Part shown: positions 50,601-61,019 of the stretch, piece after piece
How the letters are laid out: each line of letters opens with the position of its first letter
How positions within the stretch are numbered: the first letter of the stretch is position 1
DNA from: Lithospermum erythrorhizon
Taxonomy: Eukaryota > Streptophyta > Magnoliopsida > Boraginales > Boraginaceae
Direction of reading: 5' to 3'
Assembly (NCBI GenBank): GCA_019722365.1
Contig: JADFUC010000875.1
Coordinates: 1-64,000 of the forward strand
Length of the DNA: 64,000 nt
Program-made: the position numbers and the translations under genes
Notes under the pieces: generated by a model
Told to the model about the DNA's origin: nothing
What the model saw: only the letters and a program-made list of their open reading frames with translations
Databases searched by the model: none

Positions 50601-50831
50601 GTAAATATTCCAAAGGAGAGTACAGATCTGGCGGGATCAAAGAGGAAAGAGACTGACCCGAGTCTAAATGGACAAGAAAGCAAGAAGATTAAATATGATA
50701 AGGCAAATGGTTCTTCGAAAGACATTGGAACGTCTGAAGGTGTACAAGGAGGTATCGTAGAGGGTAATAATTCTCCATCGAGTCCTTTACAGATGGAGCC
50801 TGAGAATGATTTACTCTGCGTTACCAATTAG
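44647..50831 (+). CDS. VIM: VIM/ORTHRUS E3 ubiquitin ligase (PHD-RING-SRA-RING)
   Basis: Plant UHRF1-type protein that binds hemimethylated CG sites and, with MET1, maintains DNA methylation in the nucleus. Ten exons: 44647-44869, 45545-45789, 47082-47620, 48270-48395, 48516-48615, 49064-49125, 49199-49301, 49624-49768, 50130-50347, 50475-50831. The sum is 2118 nt, 705 residues, all in phase with GT-AG borders. PHD at residues ~17-62 (CMVC, CVTC, H40, CPDC). RING1 starts at C144 (CCFC...CGHNFCLKCFEKW...CAKC). SRA at ~250-430 contains GRIFVTVPDDHFGP, YGAQSIALSGGYEDD, the GNKRTNKEQS finger and RYDGIYRIEKCWRKVG. RING2 at ~517-575 (CLLC...CAHNFCKCCLEKAFAG...CPTC). The acidic tail of exon 10 has KRK and KKIK clusters, possible nuclear signals, and makes the protein longer than the ~620-660 residues common in Arabidopsis relatives. 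No broken residue is seen; it looks functional. Confidence 0.95.
48101..48180. mobile_element. 80-bp Stowaway MITE in VIM intron 3
   Basis: The left end CTCCCCCCATCCCAAATAGA and the reverse complement of the right end (CTCCCTCCATCCCGAAAGTA) form terminal inverted repeats of about 25 bp, flanked by TA on both sides (48099-48100, 48181-48182). CTCCCTCCRTCCC with a TA target duplication is the Stowaway hallmark. Confidence 0.9.
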
Positions 50832-52138
50832 AATGGTCTACCTGCTTTAACCAAATACAATTTTTTGTTCTGAAGATTCTATGTTGGACCCCCATTCTCT
50901 TTTTCTGATTATTGATCATTATAATTTTCTCTGCGTTGAAGTTTCAGCAGAATTAGCAGAATTTTGGTTGTACGAACTAAGAAGTGAATGCTATGATTAA
51001 CAAGATGCAAATTGGCTGAGTTTCTGTTACTATTATATTTATCCTTTATTAAACTTGCTAGATGATATCTGCCTCCACTTTATTCTGAACCTCTAGAGAA
51101 AATCAGCAAATAAAAATCAAAATGGGTCACTGACTCCAATTTATTCTTAACCTGCATCTCTAGTTAGTTGATAATTTTTCAATGCTATTTCTTTTCAAAA
51201 CACTGGCCTTACTATATGAATAATTTTTCATCTTTACAGGGAAATTTTAAATAATGCTACTGGTAGTATCAGATAGAAATAGATATACATTTTAATTAAT
51301 ATGTGACACTATAAGGTTTCCTGATTATTTTATATGCGGCACTATAAGGTTTCCTGATTATTTTATCTGACATTAAGTCTCATCTTCCTTCCTCCATGAT
51401 CATGGTAAGCAAGAAAGATTCGACCTGTTCGTAAAAAAGAAGTAACAAGGTGGACTTTATGTTATCGATGCAGGAGGTGAGAAGAAATCATAGAAGGAAT
51501 GTAATAAGTCAGTTGATTGCAGTTCACACCCAGCATATTACAGGTAGAGTGAACATGAGCCGAGCTAACCGGCTCGGCTCGGCTCGGCTCGGTTCGATCT
51601 AAATTGAGCAGGCCTTGAATAAGCGTTCGAGGGCTTGTTAACTTGGCCGAGGCGAATTTCGATAGGCCATTCTGCGTGCATTACTTGATACTTTTTTTAT
51701 GAGTATTTTATTATAATTTTCTATGATTTTAATTTATTATTATTGTTTTATTATGGAAATATCTTTTATTAGTGTTAACCTCTATTACAAGTTAATGATT
51801 TTACTTGTCTTGCTAAAGAAATATTAATTTTACTAATTTGATTAAATATGAATTTAAAATAAATTGACTAACTCGAACTCGGCTCGATAGATGCTTGCGA
51901 AACCACGATAAAAATCTTATTTCGGACTTAGATCATCGTTCATCTGGGATATCTTATAAAGTAGTATGATAATTATAATTTATGTTAAAATCGAGAACTT
52001 TCGTGACGAGAAGTGCAAGTCACAGAATGCAAGATCACAAGGCGAGAAGAATATCAATGTACAATTAGGCAATGCACCAGAAGAATAATTTAACTTATCA
52101 GTGTTGAAAAAAGAGAGAATACAATGGTTATTAACTAA
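50832..52138. other. intergenic; contains GGCTC pentamer repeat element
   Basis: 50.83-51.0 kb is the likely VIM 3' UTR. 51572-51591 is four tandem GGCTC units, in a ~400-bp segment whose other side (about 51878) has AACTCGGCTCGATAG, suggesting a small terminal-repeat element of a common plant type. A ~39-bp duplication (CACTATAAGGTTTCCTGATTATTTTAT) lies at 51.31-51.37 kb. No gene is seen. Confidence 0.5.
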
Positions 52139-53130
52139 TTAAGGTAACTCAAGAGTCACACAAAGATAGCAGAAACAATCATAGCATGTTTCACATTCAA
52201 AGACATTAAACTCATCTAACTGGGCTTCACACTTGTCGCATGTGATCTTAAGAGTAGGCTTCCTGAGGTACTTGAGAGTGTGAGGATGACAACTTATTTG
52301 CACTTCCCCTCCAAACTTCATATTCCGATATTTCTGCTACCTGGGGGCACATTCAGTGTGAAAGCCAACATCGCATTCGAAGCACGAATACAACCAATAT
52401 TTTGGGTTTATTAACTCTTCACACATGTCGCACATGAAATGATCCGGGTGCTTTCCGTGAGGCGGATATCTCAGAAGAATAGGGTGTTTATGCTTCTTGA
52501 ATGCATTGCGCAATAGTAACTTATAAGCACATCACAAGATTTGCACTTGAAGATGAGACTACCATCTGGCACAGATTTGCCACATGTATAGCATAGTCTC
52601 TCGCCTTTAGCTTCCATTTAAAAGAGTGGATGATCATGTGTTTCATGCATAATAACATCAGGCAAAGCAGCACATGTTACATGAAGATTAAAATTGCATG
52701 TTTCGCAGCCATAGCCAAACCCATTACTAATTGCAACGATCACAATAGAAGGCCGCATGAGATAGAAACAGAGAAGTCAGCTTGAGTTCATGAGGATGGG
52801 TGTGGTGTTGTATTCGATGTGGTAAGTTGGCGCACGCTATAATAGGAAGCTGTGATAGGATGGATGCAACAATCACACAAAATTTCTTCATCTTCTTCTT
52901 GGAAGAATCTATCATTGTTCACACAAAGCTCTTGGAAGAGAATCAAGTCGTGCTTTTGTGTAGAAAGATGAATCCGTGGCTCCACATCCATCACAACGCC
53001 ATTTTTCTCGAGTAAAAATGGTTGAATCAACTCTGAAACTATATCTTTTGGAGGCCAATCGACGACAACAAATTCATCATCCTTAAGAAAATGTTTGATT
53101 AAAGAGTCATCAAGAAACTCGACAGCATCT
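52139..53130 (-). pseudogene. DC1-domain (Cys/His-rich) protein pseudogene
   Basis: Plant DC1/C1-like proteins carry repeated HxxxL/CxxC zinc modules. Reading leftwards: an N-terminal block RDAVEFLDDSLIKHFLKDDE, a broken first module (ILCDCCIHPITASYYS), then CANLPHRIQHHTHPHELKLT followed by FYCDRCN and a stop. In another frame come GFGYGCETCNFNLHVTCAAL with an in-frame stop after HDHPLF, then LCYTCGKSVPDGSLIFKCKS. A third frame gives HPILLRYPPHGKHPDHFMCD and WLYSCFECDVGFHTECAPR. The last module is FECETCYDCFCYLCVTLELP. At least three frame changes and two internal stops make this a pseudogene with most modules still recognisable. Confidence 0.85.
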
Positions 53131-53480
53131 CTGATAACACAAATTTAGACCAGCATTAAAATAAAATCAGAGGAAGCTAAGTAATAATTCATACTTCAAA
53201 AAATAATACATAGATGATGATTCAACTGGATGGAAAGATAATTTAGTTGATAGAAGTGACGAGGTTGGTGTCATCAGTTACCATACATCTGACATTAGAC
53301 AATGTGAATCAAAGGAGGAATTTGGATAACTAGCCTTTTAAGCGTTTAAACTTTTTAGTTTTTCTTTATTTTTAGTAACTTTCATGCAAAATATTAAATT
53401 GTCTTTTAAAAAGCTTATCACAATTAAATGCTTAAATGCTTAACAATATAATTATTTCTAACAATTACCCTCCCCAGCTA
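53131..53480. other. intergenic, no gene seen
   Basis: AT-rich sequence upstream of the DC1 pseudogene, without recognisable coding or repeat structure. Confidence 0.3.
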
Positions 53481-53599
53481 CTTGCTCACACTTCCACTTG
53501 GGAAATCGCGTTTCGTCGCCACTTAGCCTCCCAGAAATCGCGGCCAAGCCTACGAAAATCACAAATCGTGGCCTCACAGCCAAGCCTGCATCGAGGAAG

Positions 53600-53845
53600 G
53601 GGGTTCAGGGGAGTGGTGGCGGGGATTGGGGGAGAGGGAGTGGGGTGGGGTGGGAGATTGAAGAAGAGGGGAGGTTGTGGGGGATGGGGAATTGAAGAAG
53701 AGGGGGTTAGTAGGGGGGTGGTAGCAGTTGGGTGGGAGGGGATGGCGGGTGGGGTGGGATGGGGGTAGGGAAGGGGTTGGTGGCAATGGGGATGGTGTGT
53801 GTCGGGGGTGGGGTGGAAGGAGGTTAGGGAAGGGGGTGGTGTTAG
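53600..53845. repeat. G-rich minisatellite-like tract
   Basis: On the plus strand there are many runs of three to six G separated by one to eight bases (GGGGATTGGGGGAGAGGGAG, GTGGGGTGGGGTGGGAG). Imperfect repeats of ATTGAAGAAGAGG and GGGTGGTAG occur within it. The long open frames here on both strands (Gly-rich and Pro-rich) are a by-product of the composition. Confidence 0.8.
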
Positions 53846-53984
53846 TTTTTTTAAGGACAATTTAATATTTTTATAGGAAAAATGTGTCGAAAAAATCTTA
53901 AAAATTAAAATGGGTTCAAAAGGGTCTTTAGTTATCAAAATTAAATACCGGACACGTGTTACTAATAATATATTTTCCAACAAG

Positions 53985-55866
53985 TTGGGTTATTGTATAA
54001 TATGTTGTTGAATAATCTGATTTTGCATCATGATAGCACTATCAATCATGTCATCATGTGAAATGCTAACGGCTATCATACCATTATTTGTCCTTTTTCA
54101 TTATAAAAAGTTTAAGGTGACATTAAATAATCTCTTGGACAGTCATTGCATCGACAAATGTTTCCAACACTTCTTATTGGACGGCTTTTTAGGCCACGGC
54201 CACTAAGTGTGTTTTCCGATCATAACGAAGAACATGAAGTACAACGTAGTAGTAACACTTTCACCTTTGCTCGCAAATATCCATTTTGCTCATGTTGTAG
54301 CATATCATTTGAAAAACAAGATTAATTTGAAAAATATAAAATCTTATAAACAAACACAGGTAAACGTATAAGTGACCTTTCCCCAGTAATCTATATCTAT
54401 ATCACTAATCATCACTAAAAAACATATATAAAAGTATGAATAAGGATTGTGTTTCTTTCCCTTTTCACATTATTAATTATTAAATTAACCTTTTATCTAA
54501 AAGTTAAGAGTTAATAAGTGCTTCTTATTTCTTAAATGCTTTTTATTTGGCGTTTCGTATATCAAGTGGAGCTTTATTGATAAATTGATACTTAAATTAT
54601 ATGTTCAAAAATTTATAAAAAAAAAAATTATATTATGAAACTATTTTCAAAAGGCGAATGTAATGATATAACTTTTATATTTATTAAAATAATAAGTAAT
54701 TAGTAATTAATGAATTGAAGTTTCGCCGATATAGGGAAAACGTCGAATAGAAAAATCGGATGTAGTATTAAGTATTAAGTATTCATCTTTATACGTACTT
54801 GCATATAATAAGATTATTAATTGGAAGGAAAATCGTCAACCTTTGTCGTATAGTTTGAGTATGATCTGACATCGTATACGTTGACATATATATCTTTATA
54901 ATTATTATTAAATAAAACTTCAGTAATTTATTTATTTATACCAGGTCGTGTTTAATGATTGAAGGTATGTATTGGTTCTTGATTATTTTTGCTCAATTTT
55001 GCTTGTATAACTTTAGATTCAATTCACAAGAAATGCCTCATATATTATCTATTATTAATTTGATACTAAACTTTTAAATGATATAGTTTTTTTAAATGTA
55101 TGTCGTTTTTGATCTTTAATAATTTGTGTAAGTTAAATAATAATATGTTTCATGTAGAATTATTATTATTATTATTAATTCATAATATGTGTTAGTTAAA
55201 TAATCATATATTTTTTTAATAGAATTATTACTATTATTATTTATTAGTATTATGTAGAACTATTGTTATAATAGGTATTAGTTAAATAACCATATGATTT
55301 TACTAGATGTATTATTATTATTATTGTAATTTAATTCCATGTAAATATGAATTTTATATTTAGATTAGATGAGGTTATGGGTTATCTTTGGTGATATATA
55401 TATAAAAATTAAATTTCCGATGCAACGAGGAATCGACATGGTAAAATTCTGAGTCGCTCATGGGATGAAGGCATGTGGCGTAATCACAGGAGGAAATAAG
55501 TGCTTATGTGACTCTCGATCTTCTCACATAAATATCACAGGTAGTACTGATCGAGGGAAGAGCGTTGATTCGTAGTCTGGATTTAGTATATTTGTCTTTA
55601 TCTTCCCCGAAACTTGAATTCTTGAAACGATCGTCGGGTGTTTGTGAAGCTAAGGTAGTCGCTTTCAGTCAAATGACCCGAACGGACTTGAGCCATTTGG
55701 GAGGGACATCTTAGCCCGTCTAGGAGCCATTCTGAGGAGAAAGTGCGTGCCAGTCGATTTAAGAAGGACAATTTCGACCCGATTGACCCAGAGTTGGAGG
55801 GAGTCAGGTCAGGTTGAAGGTCAGTGAGTCGCTTTTAGTTGACGGTAGAAAGTAAATTGTGCAACA
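53985..55866. other. intergenic, AT-rich with ATT microsatellites
   Basis: 55.12-55.35 kb contains three imperfect copies of a unit TAGTTAAATAA(T/C)CATAT...TAGAATTATTATTATTATT. 55.42-55.86 kb is less AT-rich (GACCCGAACGGACTTGAGCC, TTGACCCAGAGTTGGAGGGA) and resembles decayed retroelement sequence. No gene is supported. Confidence 0.4.
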
Positions 55867-56511
55867 ATGGGAGAAAGGGGCGAGGCTCCATCTATGGTTG
55901 AAGTTTTCACATTGAGCAGTGGTTTGTGGGAAGATATTACTCATAAAGCCCATTTCAAGCAAATTTCTGGTAGCTTTCTTCAGGCAGATTTGAAAGGTAT
56001 TAGCTCATTGGATTGGGGAGGATAATGATGGTAACTTGAATTGATGATAATTACTTTTGATGTGTATAATGAAGTGTTTGGCAGAATTGAACTACCAACA
56101 AATGTGGTGCATGACTATTGTTCAAATTATCTGTTTGTTTTTGAGGAATCGTTATTCTTGATTCGTCATGTTAATACTGCAGAAGTTTTTGGAGAAGATG
56201 AAGAATTCGACGATAGGCAATTTGAGATGAAGTTTGATATTTGGAAGATGGAAGAATACAATGTGATTGAATCTTGGAATCAAATGCACACTCGTGTTTT
56301 TGATACACTAGTGAACCCACTTTGTTTCAAGAAGAATGGTGAAATACTTCGGGCTGAGGACAGTGGAAGGCTAATTTCTAGTAATCTGGAGGATGCATCT
56401 CAAAATTATATTGGCAGATGCGAGAATGTTGTTTACGTTTCTTCATGTTCAAATTATGTTGAAAGCCTTATCCTACTTTATAGATGTCCGTACCAAGTTA
56501 ATTATCAGTAA
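55867..56511 (+). pseudogene. F-box-associated (FBA) domain protein pseudogene
   Basis: Only the FBA part of a plant F-box protein is present; the N-terminal F-box is absent. Segment one reads MVEVFTLSSGLWEDITHKAH and FKQISGSFLQADLKG. A frame change then gives HWIGEDNDGNLN and a stop; a second change leads into the long open frame 56041-56511: MIITFDVYNEVFGRIELPTN, SLFLIRHVNTAEVFGEDEEF, KFDIWKMEEYNVIESWNQMH, NPLCFKKNGEILRAEDSGRL, YVESLILLY. This order (calculated body, SFD-type strand, IWVMxxYGVxESW-type strand, ending ESLxxL) is typical of the FBA family, known from SCF ubiquitin ligase substrate receptors. Two frameshifts and the missing F-box make it non-functional. Confidence 0.85.
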
Positions 56512-56869
56512 GTAGATATCTTGCAACTTAATCTTATCCTCTAAATATATTTTTCTTTTTTTAAAAGGTTAAAGAGGTAAAACAAATTACATGTCTTTAC
56601 GGATCATATGGTGGCTCATATGTCAGAATATTATTTATTTCAAAATTCTTCCTCATTGAAATGAATTAGGAAGATATATATAGTCTGAATGAAGGATTGT
56701 CTTAGAGGAGGGAAAGAGTTCTGCATTAGAGTATTGAGTAGCGGAGAGTATTTGAAATACTTTCCGTTTTTCTTGGGCCATTTTAAACATAATGATTATG
56801 GTACTTTCATTTAAGTAGCAGAATTGTCATTCTTGCGTTATTTATTGATCTTGACAGCCAAAGTGGATA

Positions 56870-57480
56870 TTACTTATTTAAATGTTAAAACTGCTCACAA
56901 GGAGCATCCGTCCGAGGCGTCCATACCGTTGAAAGGATCCGCCCGAGTTTATTAAAGATTTGGCGGATAAGTATCAACAAATAGACTTCCATTATCGATC
57001 CAATTTGTTTCACTTCTTTGTGGGACCCGAACACGTATACTACCGTATGTGTCCATACCTTGGGAACCGGGTCATGGTAGGCCCGTTTCAGTCTTCTATA
57101 AAATGTGAGATTTTATATTTTCTTTTCACTTTTTTGTACTTCCAACCTTTCACTTTCCCTCTTGTTACCTGCTCTCGAAACCTCACGTTCTTCCACTTAT
57201 TCTTCCGTTTCCTTACTTGATTTCGTGTTTCTAGTTTATAATTTGGGAGATTATAGTGGGTTTACTTTATTTGTGAGTTTTTCTTTGGTTTATTGAATAG
57301 CCTCGGATATGTTTTTCCCAGATTGTCCAATTTCTCAGGCATTGTTTGAGCCACTCCCCGAAAATTTTATCCACTTTCCCCTTTAAATCTTAAAATGTTA
57401 CAAGGTCTATTTCTTGAAAGTTTCCCACCTTTTTTTCTTTGATTAGGCATATTGACATGTTTGTTGACTTTTGATTTTCC
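56870..57480 (+). other. unassigned, possibly retroelement leader
   Basis: No clear domain. The open frame at 56960-57220 (start ADKYQQIDFHYRSN) has no family I recognise. Pyrimidine-rich sequence follows at 57.1-57.3 kb. It lies before a gypsy-type gag remnant. Confidence 0.3.
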
Positions 57481-58400
57481 TTTTTTGAGCTGATGGCGAT
57501 TGGTGGAATTGAGATACCCGCCTTGTACGACCTTTCGTGGAAACATCTCCTCCCCAAATATTATTGATGCGGTACCTCAGTAGATGCAGCTCTACAAATA
57601 TGTGGGTGCGGAAGTTGATATGGGGATTTGATTTTTACCACCTCGCGATCCGTTTCATTAATGTGACCTAAAGCGAGGGAGGAGGCGAATAACGACTTAT
57701 CTTCAAGAAATCGATGATTCCTGGGCCTACCGTCCGTACAACGTCGTTGGTGTCAACGGTCAGCTTCTAAGTTCTTTACCCCGCTGCGGTAGTATCTTAA
57801 CTTTCGGCCCCTACTTGTTGGTGGCGTCGTCTACGCGGATCACGGGTGAAAGGATTAAGACTCTTCGCTTGCTTTTATTGAACAACTTCTTCTGTCCTTT
57901 TTACGGATACTGACTATGGGATTTGAAGATATTTTTTCCATACCCGGATAATGTGGGTCTTAGGATTCACATAGAGGGCGAGCCAATACTTGATCCGATA
58001 GTAAAGGAGGGAGATCTAGATGGGACGTTTTGTCCAGGGTGGAAAACTGTATTTTTAGAGGCCTTTTCTTTTGGTATGCGGCTGTGTTTTAGCGAGTTCG
58101 TGAACAATTTCTTAGAACACATAAATAGGGCACTTGGTCAAATTTAACCGATCGGATGGTTGAACATTCACGATCTTTCCGAGAGTCGCGTATATGAGGA
58201 TGGGATCAAGCGTATTCCACTTGTTTGGTAGTATTTTCTTGGCATGCATGGGCCGTTCGTCTATCCTTTAGTAGAGGCGAAAGGGGAGGACGAGTAACTA
58301 AGAACTTCCTCGATATTTCACGTCCACTTTAAGTTCATCAGCGGTTCACGACAAATGATTTTTCATACATGTAGGAGCTGGGACAAAGGTTTCCATTCAT
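57481..58400 (+). pseudogene. gypsy-type transposon N-terminal domain remnant
   Basis: The frame 57923-58147 has FLEAFSFGMRLCFSEFVNNF and LEHINRALGQI, then a stop, then PIGWLNIHDLSES. The pattern (aromatic-rich helix, F..NHxxxxP.Q..P.GW) matches the putative plant gypsy-type transposon domain found in Ty3/gypsy gag-like regions. Upstream sequence (57.48-57.9 kb) appears to belong to the same decayed reading frame but is broken by stops. Confidence 0.5.
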
Positions 58401-58699
58401 TTGGACATCCGTAGTGGCGTAAGGTTTTCTATTTGTGAGAATCACATAGCCTCCTTAAAGTCAGTTGGGGTGGAAATAGCAGATTCGCCTAAGCGATTTT
58501 ATTAAATTATATTTATCATTCGGTGGTGGGACAGGAGATGATATCAATAATTTGAATAGTATCGATATGTCGAGAGGCAGTATGAGATGAGTAGTAATAT
58601 GTCTCGGGAATAGCATTTGGAGAATCGGTTTTCGTTGAGATTTCACGTGCGGAAAGTGGAGAAATTAACCGAACCCAAGCGGGACTTAAGTCGTTCATA

Positions 58700-60876
58700 A
58701 ATATCTCCTTATCCCTTATTATGTTTTAGCCTCGTCGAACAAAACAGAGCCCGCTTCTTTCCCTTGGTGTTGGCGAACTCACGTTTCTCCCCAGAAATTT
58801 TTTCTTCGACTTCTTGTGGCTGAGACATAAAAAGTTGGTTTTCATCTTCCCTAAATCATCTTCCCACCATTAAATCTTAACTTGCTTGAGGTAAGAAAGT
58901 TTGAAGCTTTGTGTTTTCTTAAGTTTTTGGAGAGTTTGACTTTTGTTGACTTTTTGGTTTGAGTTTTTGAAAGTTTGGAATGGTATAGAAATATCCTTAG
59001 GCAGATTATGTGATTTGTAGTGATTATAATTGATTTTTGGGGTTGAAATGTATTGATTGGGTTAGTTGACTTTTAGGTTGACTTTTTCTAAATTTCTTTA
59101 AATTGTGTTATGATGTTATGAGACTTTAATATAGTTGTTTTGGAGTATAAGTTGGATGTTTTGATGTTGATTGGTAGAGGATATTGTTGAGTTAGGTTAT
59201 TCCAAGTTGAGTAGTAATTGGGTTTTGAATTAGAGGTTGATTATAATAAATTAATTAGTTGGGAAATTGATTGTTGGATTGATTAGGCTATTGTTAGAGT
59301 AGGGGTGATGCCGAAAATGGAGAATTGAAATGGTTGAAGTTTTCGTTGTTTTATTAATTAGATTAAGCGTAGTAATATTATCACCTAAGAGTTGTTAAGT
59401 TGATGATAACTATAATTGTTGTAAGTTGGATAGTTCACAAAAAATTAAGCAGGTTATAGAGATTGTAGTAAGTAGTAATTATATTTTGGTGTTTGTGATT
59501 GGCGTGGAGGCGGGGAAAATGGCACTTGGGCTAATTAGGCGGCTATTGTTGCTAGCCAATGTGAGTATTTATCTGCTTGGTGTAGATTAATTTATATGCC
59601 ATTGAATGTGTTGCATTTGTTGATGTTGTGAGCATGTTATGTATGTATCAATGTGTTGATTGTTGAGTATGTATGGTTAGTTGGTGGTTGCGCTCACGAT
59701 GCAGTGCGTGGTGGTTGCGCATGCTACGGCCTTTGAGTGTGTTGTGTGCCTTGTACTAGGTACGGTGTGTGTAATTGGTTGCATGCTACGGTGCAGTGTG
59801 TTCTTGATTTGCCTTGTACTACGGTACAAGTGCCTGCGTATCTCGTTACAGTGTGTTGTTGTTCGGTATTGCCTTATACTTCGGTATGAGTGTCTTTGTG
59901 TTTGCCTCGTACACCGTTCGAGTGTGATGTATAAAACATAACTCGACGGGCATAAGTTTCTCCTACTTGGGTTAAGGTTGATTATATGCGCATTAGTTGT
60001 AGAAATGTTAGTTTGCGTTGAGTTGATTAGGTTATTTAGTTGTGGTTGAGTAGTACAGCATTCTTCAGTAGAATGGAAAGTTGGATGGTCTAGTTGTTGG
60101 TCGTGAGGTTTCACGTTATAGTTGTGGATTTGATTGGGTATTGTTGTCATTTTTTTACTTGGGATAGCATGATCTTCGGTGTTAGTTTGTCTTTTATTAG
60201 AGATAATGCGTATTAGTTAGATTGTGCACATATTATGACCATAGTAATGGCTTGATATTGGTATAACCGCATCTTTATGGCATGATAATGAACTCACTAA
60301 TGATATACTCTTTATTTATAGCCTTGAATAGTATTGTATCTGCGTCGTCTTCCTATTTTATGCGAAATTAATGATCTTATAGTACCTTGTCGTGGGGTGA
60401 GTTAATTTTGCTCTTGAGATACGTTACCGTAGCTTTGTAGATTACACCACATTCGCTATGGTAGCGTTTCGTTTGTGCGGGTTTGGCCGGTGGTGTTGTA
60501 GTGTTTCGAGCTTGTTAAGTGATCGTATAGAGCCTATTTGAGCCGGCAGGTGGTAGAAGATCAACCACAGTCTCATTGTTTTTGGATTGTATTCGGTTGT
60601 TTATATTGTTGTATTTTTTGGGATTTAGCCGGTTGTAGATGTTACATGCGATGTTTGTTGTATGTTGTTGTAGTGTGTGGTTAGGAAACACCACGATGGA
60701 TTCTTTTTCTTATGAAACTACTGCTTGTCCAGTATATTGTTTATGAGTTTATTTGAGGGCAGGTGGGTTTATAAATTGAGTCGTCCACGTCGGCGTGATG
60801 AAATTTCTGTGTCGGAGATTTGGACAATTATAACCTCAGGGGAAAATTTGACACAGGCGAATCTCGATTACAATTT
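58700..60876 (+). mobile_element. gypsy (chromovirus-type) 5' LTR, start approximate
   Basis: It is placed as an LTR because it ends just before a primer-binding site (TGGTATCAGGCATAGG at 60877) and gag/pol remnants follow. A GACATAAAAAG box near 58.83 kb could be its TATA element. It contains hairpin repeats at 59.75-59.92 kb. The left border was not identified and the 3' LTR is outside the window. Confidence 0.45.
59747..59925 (+). repeat. repeated hairpins with covarying stems
   Basis: Four related stem-loops: about 59750 (CTTGTACTAGGTACGGTG, weak), 59813-59830 (CTTGTACTACGGTACAAG), 59873-59890 (CTTATACTTCGGTATGAG) and 59906-59922 (CTCGTACACCGTTCGAG). The second has a perfect 7-bp stem; the third keeps seven pairs through paired changes and a TTCG loop. 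Confidence 0.7.
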
Positions 60877-60892
60877 TGGTATCAGGCATAGG
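60877..60892 (+). promoter_or_regulatory. retrotransposon primer-binding site (tRNA-Met type)
   Basis: TGGTATCAGGCATAGG differs from the common plant form TGGTATCAGAGCATAGG by loss of one base. It lies between the LTR-like region and the gag remnant, as expected for minus-strand priming by initiator tRNA-Met. Confidence 0.7.
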
Positions 60893-61019
60893 TTTGATTA
60901 TTTGGTTATGCGTAAGTTTATGTGCATTTGTGTGTCTCTTTAAGGAGTTGTGTTGGTTGAGAGTCTTTCTTGGAGGTCTAAGTCTTTTCTTTCATTTTTT
61001 TGTAGACTATTGAGGGATA

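Noticed and set aside
50378..50827. 149-codon minus-strand frame
   Set aside because: It is exactly antisense to VIM exon 10, whose plus-strand frame is supported by splicing phase and homology.
53486..53983. 165-codon Pro-rich open frame on the minus strand
   Set aside because: It is the complement of a G-rich low-complexity tract; both strands stay open for the same compositional reason and no domain is present.
59677..60150. 157-codon minus-strand Thr/His-rich frame
   Set aside because: It overlaps the hairpin repeats of the LTR and is repetitive without a domain.
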